Notes under the pieces: model-generated
What the model saw: the letters and a program-made list of their open reading frames with translations, nothing else
Database searches by the model: none
Told to the model about the DNA's origin: nothing
Translations under genes and position numbers: made by a program
From: DASRDS01 sp035569435
GTDB lineage: Bacteria; Gemmatimonadota; Gemmatimonadetes; Gemmatimonadales; Gemmatimonadaceae
NCBI GenBank assembly: GCA_035569435.1
Contig: DATMNB010000079.1
Coordinates: 21,004-85,003, forward strand
Length of the DNA: 64,000 bases
Reading direction: 5' to 3'
Part shown: piece after piece, positions 26,040-35,157 of the stretch
Layout: each line of letters opens with the position of its first letter
How positions within the stretch are numbered: the stretch's first letter is position 1

Positions 26040-26952
26040 GGCGCGATCGACGCCGGCGTTGCCCACGGTCGACGCCTCCTTTGCCGCGGATCGCGCCGTG
26101 GTGCTGGCGTCCCTCCAAGGGTTCTGCGACCGGTATCTCGATGGCTTGCCGCCGGTCGCGGTCGAGGCCATCCGGTATAGCCTCATGGGCGAGGGGAAAC
26201 GCCTGCGTGCCATCCTGCTACTGTCAGCCTATCACGCCGCTGGCGGCATCGGCGATGCCAGCGACCTGGCGGCCGCGGTGGAGGTCGTGCACGCGTATTC
26301 GCTCGTGCACGACGATTTGCCATGTATGGACGACGATGATGTCCGTCGAGGTCGCCCGACGGTGCATCGGGTCTATGGCGTGGCTGAGGCGACCGCGGCC
26401 GCATTGGCCATGGTGCCGCTGGCGGCCCGGTGTGCCACGGACGCCGGGCGGTCGCTCAAGTTGCCCGACGCCGTGTGCGGCCTCATCCTTCGAGAGTTGA
26501 TGCGCGCCGCCGGTGCCGGAGGGATGATCGGCGGCCAGCTTCTCGATCTGGAAGGAGAGGGGATCGCCCTCTCCCTCGACCAGCTCGAGCGCATCCACCG
26601 CGCCAAGACCGGCGCGCTCCTGGCCGCGTCGGTTCGCATTGGGGGCATCGCCGCCCGTGCCGATGATGCGGTCGTCGAGGCGCTTGGTCGCTACGGAGAG
26701 GCGATCGGCCTGGCGTTCCAGATTGCCGACGACGTCCTGGATGTGACGGCGACCACGGATCAACTGGGCAAGACGGCGGGGCGTGACCTGGCCCTGCACA
26801 AGAGTACCTACCCGGCGCTGCTTGGCGTCGACGGCGCCGTGGCGAGAGCCCAGGCGCTTGTCGACGAGGCGTGCGGTGCACTGCAGGATGCCGGTCTCTT
26901 GACACCGGCGCTGGAGCATCTGGCGCGTTACATCGTCGCCAGGCGCTCGTGA
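26005..26952 (+). CDS. ispA: Polyprenyl (farnesyl/geranylgeranyl) diphosphate synthase
   Basis: This enzyme condenses IPP with allylic diphosphates. The 315-residue protein has the first aspartate-rich motif DDLPCMDDDDVRRG, GEGKRLRAILLL near the N-terminus, MIGGQLLDLEGEG, KTGALLAASV, and the second motif QIADDVLDVT. The extra two residues in the first DDx(4)D motif are typical of bacterial FPP synthases, though chain length is not proven. ATG 26005 overlaps xseB by 35 bases; TTG 26029 with GGAGG four bases before is an alternative start. Confidence 0.93.
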   Translation: MGRLCGGHLATEARSTPALPTVDASFAADRAVVLASLQGFCDRYLDGLPPVAVEAIRYSLMGEGKRLRAILLLSAYHAAGGIGDASDLAAAVEVVHAYSLVHDDLPCMDDDDVRRGRPTVHRVYGVAEATAAALAMVPLAARCATDAGRSLKLPDAVCGLILRELMRAAGAGGMIGGQLLDLEGEGIALSLDQLERIHRAKTGALLAASVRIGGIAARADDAVVEALGRYGEAIGLAFQIADDVLDVTATTDQLGKTAGRDLALHKSTYPALLGVDGAVARAQALVDEACGALQDAGLLTPALEHLARYIVARRS

Positions 26953-26971
26953 CCCTTTCTCGTGAGATGGT

Positions 26972-28864
26972 ATGACTCTCCTCGATCGTGTGCGCACACC
27001 CGCGGACCTGAAACGGCTGACTCGCGACGAACTTCGCACGCTCTGTGACGACGAACGCGCTCGCCTGATCGATGTCTGTTCGCGCACCGGCGGCCACATC
27101 GGCGCGGGCCTCGGCGTCGTCGAGCTGACGACCGCGCTGCACTACGTCTTCGATACACCGCGCGACCAACTCGTGTGGGACGTCGGCCACCAGGCCTACC
27201 CACACAAGTTGCTCACCGGACGCGACGGGGAGATGGAGACCCTGCGCCAGGAGGGCGGCCTCTCCGGATTTCTCAAGCGCACGGAGAGCGAGTACGACAC
27301 GTTTGGCGCCGGACACGCCGCGACGGCGATCTCGGCGGCCTTTGGGATGGCCGTCGCCCGGGACGTCCTGCACGAGCAGTTCAAGGTCGTCGCCATTCTG
27401 GGCGACGGCGCGTTGACCAGCGGACTGGCGTACGAGGGACTGAATAACGCGGGGGCGACCAATCGCGACATCGTCGTGGTCCTCAACGACAACGAGATGT
27501 CGATCGCGCCCAACGTCGGCGCCGTGTCCAAGTATCTGAACCAGGTCCAGCGCAACCCGCTCTACAACAAGATGCGGTCGGCCATCGGCTCGGCGGTGAA
27601 CCATGCCCCCGGACCACTGCACGAGGTCAGCACGCTCGTCCGCAAATGGGAGCAGAGCGCCAAGTCGTTCTTCACGCCCGGTGCGTTGTTCGAGGCCTTG
27701 GGGTTCCGGTATTTCGGCCCGATCGACGGCCACGACATGAACGAGTTGGTCGATACGTTCACCGCCATCCGCGACCTCAAGACGCCGCGGCTCGTGCACG
27801 TCATCACGCAGAAGGGGAAGGGGTTCCCCGCCGGGGAGCACGCCGAGAAATGGCATGCCCTGCCGCCGGGCCACGACCCGGCGACGGGCAAGCAACGAAA
27901 GGCCTCGACAGCCAACGCGGCGTATACGGCCGTCCTGGGCGCCGGTCTCGCAGGCTTGGGCGCTACGCACCCCGAGATGGCGGTCATCACGGCGGCGATG
28001 CCGACCGGCACCGGGACGACGGCATTTGCCAAGGCGTTCCCCGACCGGTTCTTCGACGTCGGCATCGCTGAAGGGCACGCGGTGACCTTTGCCGCGGGCA
28101 TGGCGACGCGAGGTCTCAGGCCGATCTGCACGATCTACTCGACGTTTCTGCAGCGGGCCTATGACAACGTGATCCACGATGTCGCTATCCAGCACTTGCC
28201 GGTGATCTTTGCCATGGATCGCGCCGGACTTGTTGGCGAGGATGGTCCGACGCACATGGGCCTGTACGACATCGCGTATATGCTGGCCGTGCCGGGCATG
28301 ACGGTGACGGCGCCCAAGGACGGGACGGAGATGTTGGCGCTCGTGCAGACGGCGCTGGCCCACAAGGACGGGCCGTTCTCGCTCCGGTATCCCCGCGACG
28401 CCTCGCCAGATGTGCCAAAGCCGGTGGCCGAGGTTCCGGCCGTGCCCTACGGCACGTGGGACGTGCTGCGCAAGGGAGCGGACGTGGCCGTCCTCGCCGT
28501 GGGGACGACGGTGCTGCCCGCTCTCGCGGCGGCCGAGACACTCGCTGCCGAGGGCTTGAACATCACCGTCGTCAACTGCCGCTTCTTGAAGCCGTACGAC
28601 CAGCTCACCCTGGCCGCGCTGCTCACGGATCATCGCCAGCTCCTCGTGGTCGAGGAAGGGACGGTGATCAATGGATTCGGCGCGTACATGTCGTCGATCA
28701 TTGGTGCGCTCGACGCCGGCGCGCGCGTCCATGTGCACGGGGTCCCCGACCGGTTTATCGAACAGGCGTCACGCGCGCGGCAGCTCTCCATCACGGGGCT
28801 CGACGCGGCGGGCATCGCGGAACGGGTGCGCGCCCTCCACGAGTCCGAGGCACTCGCCGGGTGA
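26972..28864 (+). CDS. dxs: 1-deoxy-D-xylulose-5-phosphate synthase
   Basis: DXS joins pyruvate and glyceraldehyde-3-phosphate in the first step of the MEP isoprenoid pathway. The 630-residue protein has the thiamine-diphosphate motif beginning GDGALTSGLAYEGLNNAG and ending VLNDN, the family-specific DVGHQAYPHKLLTGR and SYGTFG-equivalent SEYDTFGAGHA, RAGLVGEDGPTHMG, and the C-terminal transketolase domain. Together with the upstream prenyl synthase it forms an isoprenoid unit. The stop overlaps nadK by 4 nt. Confidence 0.97.
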   Translation: MTLLDRVRTPADLKRLTRDELRTLCDDERARLIDVCSRTGGHIGAGLGVVELTTALHYVFDTPRDQLVWDVGHQAYPHKLLTGRDGEMETLRQEGGLSGFLKRTESEYDTFGAGHAATAISAAFGMAVARDVLHEQFKVVAILGDGALTSGLAYEGLNNAGATNRDIVVVLNDNEMSIAPNVGAVSKYLNQVQRNPLYNKMRSAIGSAVNHAPGPLHEVSTLVRKWEQSAKSFFTPGALFEALGFRYFGPIDGHDMNELVDTFTAIRDLKTPRLVHVITQKGKGFPAGEHAEKWHALPPGHDPATGKQRKASTANAAYTAVLGAGLAGLGATHPEMAVITAAMPTGTGTTAFAKAFPDRFFDVGIAEGHAVTFAAGMATRGLRPICTIYSTFLQRAYDNVIHDVAIQHLPVIFAMDRAGLVGEDGPTHMGLYDIAYMLAVPGMTVTAPKDGTEMLALVQTALAHKDGPFSLRYPRDASPDVPKPVAEVPAVPYGTWDVLRKGADVAVLAVGTTVLPALAAAETLAAEGLNITVVNCRFLKPYDQLTLAALLTDHRQLLVVEEGTVINGFGAYMSSIIGALDAGARVHVHGVPDRFIEQASRARQLSITGLDAAGIAERVRALHESEALAG

Positions 28865-29787
28865 TTCGACTGGGCGTCATCGGGCACCGCGGGTACGCGC
28901 GGCTGCCCGATGTCTTGCGCTCGCTACAGCAATTGGCGCTCGAGCTGAACATACAGGTCCTGCTCGAGCAGGAGCTGTACGATGTGGTCCGCCCGCCGGC
29001 CGCCGCGGTGGCCACGGCTGGGGTCCGGACGCCAGCGCTGCCGTCGGGGGCCGACGACCAGTATTGGCAGGTGCTCAACGGCCCGGTGGACCTCGATGCC
29101 CTGATGACCCTGGGCGGCGACGGCACGCTGCTCCGCGGGGCCCGCTACCTCGCCGGCGCACAGGTCCCGATCCTTGGCGTCAACCTTGGCCGCTTGGGGT
29201 TTCTCACCAGCTGCGGCGGCGACGAGATGACCGAAGCGCTCCGTCAGCTCGCGCGCGGTGATTATCGCGTCGAGACGCGCATGACGCTCGAAGCGCGGGC
29301 CAACGATCTCGACGACACGCTGCGCGGCAAGTGGTTCGCCCTCAACGATGTCGTCCTCCACAAGGGGGGCTTCGCCCGGGTCGTGCGGCTCCAGGTGTTC
29401 GCCAGCGGCGAGGAGGTCGGCGCGTACGCGGCCGACGGGATCGTCGTCTCGACCCCGACCGGGTCGACGGCGTACAGCCTGTCGGCGGGCGGCCCGATCA
29501 TCGAGCCGTCGGTGGAGTCGATCGTCGTCACGCCAATCTCGCCGCACATTCTGGCGCTGCGCCCGATCGTGCTCCCGCCCTCGGCTGAGATCACCGTCTA
29601 TGTCGAAGATGGCCCGGAAGAGCTCTTGGTCACCGTCGATGGCCAGGTCGGCACGACGTTCGTCATCGGCGATACGCTTCACGTCCGGCGCGCCGAGCGG
29701 CCGGTGTTGATCGTGCGGTTCCCCGGGACGACGTACTTTGGTCGCCTGCGCCGCAAGCTTGGTTGGGGCGAAGTTCCACACGCCTGA
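28861..29787 (+). CDS. nadK: NAD kinase
   Basis: NadK phosphorylates NAD to NADP. The start GTG 28861 overlaps dxs (GTGA) and gives 308 residues. The GGDGT motif (LGGDGTLLRGAR, near residue 83) and the second conserved region VSTPTGSTAYSLSAGGPI are intact, as is NLGRLGFLT. An insert of about 15 residues precedes GGDGT (an Ala/Pro-rich loop), somewhat longer than in short NadKs. recN follows 20 bases later, a common neighbour. Confidence 0.95.
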   Translation: MIRLGVIGHRGYARLPDVLRSLQQLALELNIQVLLEQELYDVVRPPAAAVATAGVRTPALPSGADDQYWQVLNGPVDLDALMTLGGDGTLLRGARYLAGAQVPILGVNLGRLGFLTSCGGDEMTEALRQLARGDYRVETRMTLEARANDLDDTLRGKWFALNDVVLHKGGFARVVRLQVFASGEEVGAYAADGIVVSTPTGSTAYSLSAGGPIIEPSVESIVVTPISPHILALRPIVLPPSAEITVYVEDGPEELLVTVDGQVGTTFVIGDTLHVRRAERPVLIVRFPGTTYFGRLRRKLGWGEVPHA

Positions 29788-29807
29788 AGCGACGCGTAAG
29801 CTACGGC

Positions 29808-31520
29808 ATGCTCACCGAGCTTCGCGTCAAGAATCTCGCCATCATCGAGTCCGTGACCCTGCCGCTGGCGGGCGGGTTCAACGTCCTCTCCGGTGAGACT
29901 GGCGCGGGCAAGTCGATCATTGTCGGCGCCTTGGGGTTGTTGCTGGGCGACCGGGCCAGCGCCGACGACGTGCGCACGGGCGCCGACCGCGCGAGCGTCG
30001 AGGGCGTGTTCGACATCGCCGACCGTCCTGCGTTGCTCGCGTTGCTCGATGCGCGGGGGATCGAGGTCGAGGACGGCCGCGTCGTGCTCAAGCGCGAGAT
30101 CGCCGCGGGCGGCCGCGGCCGGGCGTGGATCAACGGCAGTACGGTGACGGCCGCCGTGCTGGCCGATGTCGGCCGGTCGCTGGTCAATGTGCACGGGCAG
30201 CACGAGGCCGAGACGTTGCTCGATCCCGAGTCGCAGCGGCGGATTCTCGACACGTTTGGTGGGGCGGGGGAGTTGGCCGACCGTGTGCGGCGGTCGCACG
30301 AGACGCTGGCGGCGGTCGCGCGCGAGCGCTCGGACCTGGCGGCGCGGCGGGCCGACGCCGAGCGGCGGGCGGATTACCTGCGACACGTGGCGGGCGAGAT
30401 CGAGGCTGCCGCGCTCACCGCTGGCGAGGACGTGCGGCTCGACGAGGAAGGGCGTGTGCTCACCCACGCCGAGGAACTGCGACAACTCGCCGGGGCAATG
30501 GCGACGGCCCTCGACGAGACCGTCCTCGCGCAGTTGGGTGGCATGCAACGCCAACTGGGTGCGCTGCGCCGCATCGATCCATCGCTTGACCGGCTGCAGG
30601 AGCTGCTCGACTCAGGCTACTACGCGCTCGAGGAGTTGGCACGGGCCGTCGAGTCGTACGAGCGGGGGGTCGAGTTGGATCCCGAGCGCCTGGCGGAGGT
30701 CGAGCGTCGCCGTGATCTCGTATTCAAATTGATCAAGAAGTATGGTGGCACACTGGACGAGACGATCGAGGCTGGCCGGCGCGCGCGGTCCGAGCTGGAG
30801 CTCATCGACTCGGCGGCCTTCGATCTCGCCCAACTCGATCGGCGCGAGAGCGCCGCGCGCGCCGAGCTCTCGGCCGATGCCGCCCGGCTGACGGCGGCGC
30901 GTACCGAGGCCGCGGAGCGCCTGGCGGCGGCGGTCGACGCGGTGCTGCCATCGCTGGGCATGGCTGATGGCCGGTTCGCCGTGGCACTGGTCGCGCGGAG
31001 TGAGCCGGGGACGACCGGCGCGGAAGACGTCGAGTTTCGCGTGGCGCTCAATGTCGGTCACGACATGCGACCGCTCGCGCGCGTCGCGTCGGGTGGCGAG
31101 CTGTCGCGCGTCATGCTCGCGTTGGAGACGATTCTCGCCCGGGTCGATCAGGTCCCGACGCTCGTGTTCGACGAGGTCGACGCCGGGATTGGGGGGCGCG
31201 TCGCGCTGCAGGTTGGCGACACGATGCGTCGGGTCGCCGACCATCACCAGGTCTTCGCCATCACCCACCTGCCGCAGATCGCGGCACGCGCGCACCATCA
31301 CATGGTGGTGCACAAAGGCGCCCGCGGCGGGGTGACCACGGCCGACGTGACGGCGGTCGCCGCCGACGCGCGGGTCACGGAGATTGCTCGCATGCTGGGT
31401 GGCGATCCGGAGAGTGAGGTCAGTCGCGCCCACGCCCGAGAACTCCTGGATAGCGCGGCTACCAGTTCCCGCGTTGACCCTGGACCACGGTCCCGAAAAG
31501 CCGGACGTAGAGCCGAATGA
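29808..31520 (+). CDS. recN: DNA repair protein RecN
   Basis: RecN is an SMC-like ATPase that helps double-strand-break repair. ATG 29808 gives 570 residues beginning MLTELRVKNLAIIESVTL. Walker A is GETGAGKSII, the central coiled coils run about 160-390, the signature motif is ASGGELSRVMLALE, and Walker B is LVFDEVDAGIGG, followed by the THLPQIAARA loop. The last ~22 residues (after ARELLD) extend beyond the usual family end and overlap the convergent outer-membrane gene by 62 bases. Confidence 0.95.
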   Translation: MLTELRVKNLAIIESVTLPLAGGFNVLSGETGAGKSIIVGALGLLLGDRASADDVRTGADRASVEGVFDIADRPALLALLDARGIEVEDGRVVLKREIAAGGRGRAWINGSTVTAAVLADVGRSLVNVHGQHEAETLLDPESQRRILDTFGGAGELADRVRRSHETLAAVARERSDLAARRADAERRADYLRHVAGEIEAAALTAGEDVRLDEEGRVLTHAEELRQLAGAMATALDETVLAQLGGMQRQLGALRRIDPSLDRLQELLDSGYYALEELARAVESYERGVELDPERLAEVERRRDLVFKLIKKYGGTLDETIEAGRRARSELELIDSAAFDLAQLDRRESAARAELSADAARLTAARTEAAERLAAAVDAVLPSLGMADGRFAVALVARSEPGTTGAEDVEFRVALNVGHDMRPLARVASGGELSRVMLALETILARVDQVPTLVFDEVDAGIGGRVALQVGDTMRRVADHHQVFAITHLPQIAARAHHHMVVHKGARGGVTTADVTAVAADARVTEIARMLGGDPESEVSRAHARELLDSAATSSRVDPGPRSRKAGRRAE

Positions 31521-33153
31521 GGATCGCGTCGCTCTTCTGATGCGGGATCAGGCCGCCGGTCGACGAGAAGGTCTCCGAGTGCAGGTATGAGATGTCGACC
31601 GGCCAGCTGATCTTCCCCCGCGACGCGGCGTTGACCGTGGAGAGCGTCAGGCCAAACCCCCACGTCTGCGACGTGTAGCCCGTGTTGGCGCCGAGCGTCG
31701 CGGCATCGAGATGGACGGGGGCGAAGCCGGTCTGGGCGGAGTCGAGGTTCAGCGTCCCGGTGTAATGGTCCGACGCCTGGTGGCGAATGACGTAGCTCGT
31801 CGACGCGGAGATGTAGTCGTTGAACACGTACCGCGGATCGATCTCCAGCGAGATCGCGCTCCCGAGCTGCCGGCCGACGGTCGTCGTGTTGACAATGGGC
31901 GTGAGCGCCTCGTCAGCGGTGGTCGGGATGCGCATCGTCTGGTGGTCGCTGAGCTGGTACGTGCCGCGGAAGATGACCGACGCCCACAGGTGCTTGCCGT
32001 ACATGAAATCCGACGCGGAATGGACCTCGATGGCGTTCTCGCCGGTGCCCGTTCCGGGGTCAGTGAGGCTGAACGGGTCCGCGGGCTTGCCCGTGCCGAG
32101 GCGAAACAAGCCCGTCACCGCCGTCCGGTAGTTGAGCCCATGGGGCGCGAACCGCAGCGTATCGGAAGCGAACGTATCGAACAGCCGCACCGTCGCGCTC
32201 ACCTCGGCGTCGCCGATGCCGGTCCGCGTCACCGTCTGGAGCGTGTCGTAGCGGTAGCCGAACGCGGAGTTGGTGATCAACTCCTCGAGATCGTTGACGG
32301 CGGCGTGGGCCGGGGCCGCGGCGGGGTTGAGCGTCGTCAGCGCCGGCAAGCCGAGCACACCGTAGATGGAGTTGATCTGCGACGTGAGCGCCGCGTCCTT
32401 GCTGTTGATCGTGTTCTGCGCCGTGGTGCCGGCGACGGGCACGACCTGTGCGCCGGGGCCGTTGGGGCCGCCGTAGAGCTGCGCGAGCGCCGTGGCGAAC
32501 GTCGTGCCCTGGTTGATCAGCGAGCGGATCGAGCTGCTATCGGCGTTGATCGTGCCGCAGTTGGCGGCCGCCGGGTTGGACCGACAGGTTGCCAGCGCTT
32601 GCGTCAACGTGCTGGCGGCGCGAATAAACTGACTGTACACGGCGCGGTCGGCCATGAGCGCCGCCGGCGTGGCGACGGCGGGGTTGACCGAGACGTTGCC
32701 ACTGAATCGTGATGGATTGACGTTCACGAACACGTCCGTGCGCGTATGGACGATCGGGACCATCGCGCGCAGGGTAAGCCACTTCGTCACGCCGACATCC
32801 ACCGATACCGGGAACCGCTGCGCGTGGATCTGCGCCTCGGCGGCGACTTGCCCGAGCGACAGTTGAAACGAGGAGTTGCCGGTCAGCGACTGGATGGCCG
32901 TCTGCGCCGGCGCCAACACTGGCAGTTGTCGGACGCCGAGACTGTCGGTGTTGAGATTGCGGATGATCGGCGTATTGTGGCCGCCCCCTCCGAACAGCTC
33001 GCTATACTGCGCGTTGCTGTCGGCGACGGACAGGCGGACCACGCCCACGGGCAGTGTCCGTGCCTCGTCCTCGGGCGCCGACGTGGCTTGGGCGGCGAGC
33101 GACGTGGCCCAGAGCACCATGCACGCGGCGGCGAGGCGGGCTACAGTCCCCAA
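31459..33153 (-). CDS. Secreted, probably outer-membrane beta-barrel protein of unknown function
   Basis: This 564-residue protein begins with a cleavable signal peptide (hydrophobic stretch ending SLAAQ) if TTG 33153 is the start; ATG 33120 would cut the signal short. The body alternates polar and hydrophobic residues in short strands (VSVDVGVTKWLTLRAMVPIV, GLFRLGTGKP, WASVIFRGTYQL, WGFGLTLSTV) and ends in a strand (LIRLYVRLFGTVVQG), which suggests a beta-barrel such as the phenol-degradation 'transporter' group. The middle (about 130-300) is an Ala/Asn/Thr-rich helical insert. Family not recognised. Overlaps recN by 62 bases at the 3' ends. Confidence 0.65.
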   Translation of the reverse strand: MGTVARLAAACMVLWATSLAAQATSAPEDEARTLPVGVVRLSVADSNAQYSELFGGGGHNTPIIRNLNTDSLGVRQLPVLAPAQTAIQSLTGNSSFQLSLGQVAAEAQIHAQRFPVSVDVGVTKWLTLRAMVPIVHTRTDVFVNVNPSRFSGNVSVNPAVATPAALMADRAVYSQFIRAASTLTQALATCRSNPAAANCGTINADSSSIRSLINQGTTFATALAQLYGGPNGPGAQVVPVAGTTAQNTINSKDAALTSQINSIYGVLGLPALTTLNPAAAPAHAAVNDLEELITNSAFGYRYDTLQTVTRTGIGDAEVSATVRLFDTFASDTLRFAPHGLNYRTAVTGLFRLGTGKPADPFSLTDPGTGTGENAIEVHSASDFMYGKHLWASVIFRGTYQLSDHQTMRIPTTADEALTPIVNTTTVGRQLGSAISLEIDPRYVFNDYISASTSYVIRHQASDHYTGTLNLDSAQTGFAPVHLDAATLGANTGYTSQTWGFGLTLSTVNAASRGKISWPVDISYLHSETFSSTGGLIPHQKSDAILIRLYVRLFGTVVQGQRGNW

Positions 33154-33297
33154 GTTGTTGCGAGTAAAAGAGAAAGGCCGATGGGTCGGCTGTTGACGTT
33201 GGCGGGTGAGGTTAGCGATCTTGCAAGGCTGTTTCAAGGCCGGCCAGACTGTTTGACGGCCGATCGTACCCCTTTTTCCTTCTGGCGGTCCCGCCCC

Positions 33298-35157
33298 ATG
33301 TCCGTGAGCATCGAGTCGCACCCGAGCGCAACCGACGCTCCTGGGGCCGAGGCGGCGGCGCCTGAGCCGCTCCGGCCTGTCCCCGCCGTCGCCTGGCAGG
33401 TCACCGGTAACCATTGGTTGGCGGTGCCGTGTCTGCACCCCGACACCGGCGCGGTCCACGCGATCGGGGTCGTGCATCGGGGGTCGCGCTCGGCGGTGGA
33501 ATTCGCCGGCGGTCCGCGGTTTGTCGACGGCGTGGGCCCGGCGCTCCTCACGCCGGTCGTCCGGGTGGACGGCGTCGCACTGGTGCCCGCTCCCGGCGCA
33601 TTGGCGTGGGAACGTGCCCATGCGTGGGTCCCGGCGTTCGCCTGGTCGGCGGGGTCGCTCGTCGTGCGTGGGACAGTGCTGGCGCCGTACGGCAAGGATG
33701 TCGACATGCCGGGGATGGTGTACGCCATCGTGATCGAGAACCGCGGCGCCGTCGACGCCCAGATCGAGGTTGCCCTCGAGGGCGTGCTGGGCCACCGCCA
33801 GCAGCGCGTGCGAACGGGCCGGCCGTATGAGGACGGGCATCAGGTCCTCCGCACGGCCACGGGCGTGATCCTCGAGGGCACGGCGCTCCCGGGGGTGGCC
33901 GCGCTGTATGTGACGGCCGATGGGTCGACGGAGATCGAGACGACAGGCGGTACGACTGGCGGGACCGCTCCGACGTTTGCCCTCAGGCGAACGATCGTCG
34001 TCCCGGCCGGCGCAACCGGGGACGTGGCGTTCTTTCTGGCCGCCGGACCGGAGCGCGATGGCGCCGAGGCCACCGGCGTGGCGATGCGGCGGCGCGGCTG
34101 GCGCGAGTTGGCGCAGGCGACGAGCGACGCGCTGGGTGGGCTGGAACAGAGCACCGGGTCCGACGGGATCGATCGGCTCGTGAACCGCAACCTGCTGTTC
34201 GCCTACTTCTATGGCGTGTGCCGCGCCCTCGACGACGCGCACTATTATCTGGTGCGGTCCCGCGCGCCCTGGAACGGCCGGGGCCTCACCCTACGCGATT
34301 GGGATGCGCTGACGTTCACCATTCCCGCCGTGCAGCTCGCCGATCCGCCGTTGGCGCGCGAGCTCCTCCTGCGGACGTGTGAGCTGCACGGCTACGCGCC
34401 GGGGCGGGGCGTGAACTATCTCGATGGCACGTTGTTCGAGCCGGGCTTCTCGCTCGAGGGCGCCGCCGCCTATGCCCTGGCGGTCGAGCGGTACATCCGC
34501 GAGACCGGCGACGATCAGGTGGTCGAGGAGCCCGTGCTGGCCGATACGTTGTATGCCAGCGCCGACGATATCGCCGCCCGCCGCGACAAGTCGACGCCGC
34601 TCTACGCCACCGAGGTGACCGCATCGGGCGCGCGCGCGGCGCTGCCGTACACGCTCCATGGCAACGCCGTCGTGGCGATGGCACTCGATGTCTTTCAGCG
34701 CACGCTCGACGCCGAGGCGGCAAAAGGCATCGAGGATCCGAGCGCCGTGCGCGCCGCGATGGTCCGGCAGTTCGCGATCGACCGTGATGGCAAACCCTCC
34801 CTGGCCACGGCGATCGACCTCCACGGGGGCGCGGCGCGCGAGGACGATCCCGTGGCCTCGGCGCTCTGGTTGCCGCTCTATGATGCGGTCGACCGGCAGG
34901 ACTCGCTCTTTCGGCGGACGGTGAAGGGCGTGGCCACGGATCGGTCGTCGCTCGTCCGCCAGCTGGCGCGGCTCGTGGGCCCCGACGCGGCCGGGGTGCT
35001 CGCCTGGCTCCGCCGCGCGCCGCTCGATGGCGGGGTTGCCGCCGAGGTGGTGGATGACAGTGGCCGCGCCGTGGCCAATGGTGGCGATGCGGCACTGGCG
35101 GGGCTGCTCGCGTACACCGTGTGGTATGCTGTCCACGCCCTCGGCTTGCGGCCGTGA
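33298..35157 (+). CDS. Putative (alpha/alpha)6-barrel glycosidase-like protein
   Basis: The 619-residue product starts at ATG 33298. Residues about 30-290 look like a beta-sandwich domain, and about 290-610 are helix pairs with aromatic/acidic motifs (FAYFYGVCRALDDAHYYLVR, LRDWDALTF, LFEPGFSLEGAAAYALAVER). That layout recalls inverting glycosidases or phosphorylases with six-hairpin folds. No family could be fixed, and there is no signal peptide, so the enzyme would be cytoplasmic. It is coupled to galactokinase by a 4-nt overlap, which supports a role in hexose or oligosaccharide use. Function is inference. Confidence 0.5.
   Translation: MSVSIESHPSATDAPGAEAAAPEPLRPVPAVAWQVTGNHWLAVPCLHPDTGAVHAIGVVHRGSRSAVEFAGGPRFVDGVGPALLTPVVRVDGVALVPAPGALAWERAHAWVPAFAWSAGSLVVRGTVLAPYGKDVDMPGMVYAIVIENRGAVDAQIEVALEGVLGHRQQRVRTGRPYEDGHQVLRTATGVILEGTALPGVAALYVTADGSTEIETTGGTTGGTAPTFALRRTIVVPAGATGDVAFFLAAGPERDGAEATGVAMRRRGWRELAQATSDALGGLEQSTGSDGIDRLVNRNLLFAYFYGVCRALDDAHYYLVRSRAPWNGRGLTLRDWDALTFTIPAVQLADPPLARELLLRTCELHGYAPGRGVNYLDGTLFEPGFSLEGAAAYALAVERYIRETGDDQVVEEPVLADTLYASADDIAARRDKSTPLYATEVTASGARAALPYTLHGNAVVAMALDVFQRTLDAEAAKGIEDPSAVRAAMVRQFAIDRDGKPSLATAIDLHGGAAREDDPVASALWLPLYDAVDRQDSLFRRTVKGVATDRSSLVRQLARLVGPDAAGVLAWLRRAPLDGGVAAEVVDDSGRAVANGGDAALAGLLAYTVWYAVHALGLRP

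Noticed and set aside
26483..28738. 751-codon minus-strand frame opposite the prenyl synthase and dxs
   Set aside because: Shadow of two well-conserved enzymes, no recognisable domain.
31711..32712. 333-codon plus-strand frame opposite the outer-membrane-like gene
   Set aside because: I considered that this strand might be the coding one, but the minus-strand product has a signal peptide and alternating beta-strand pattern, while this one is Arg/Gly/Val-rich without structure.
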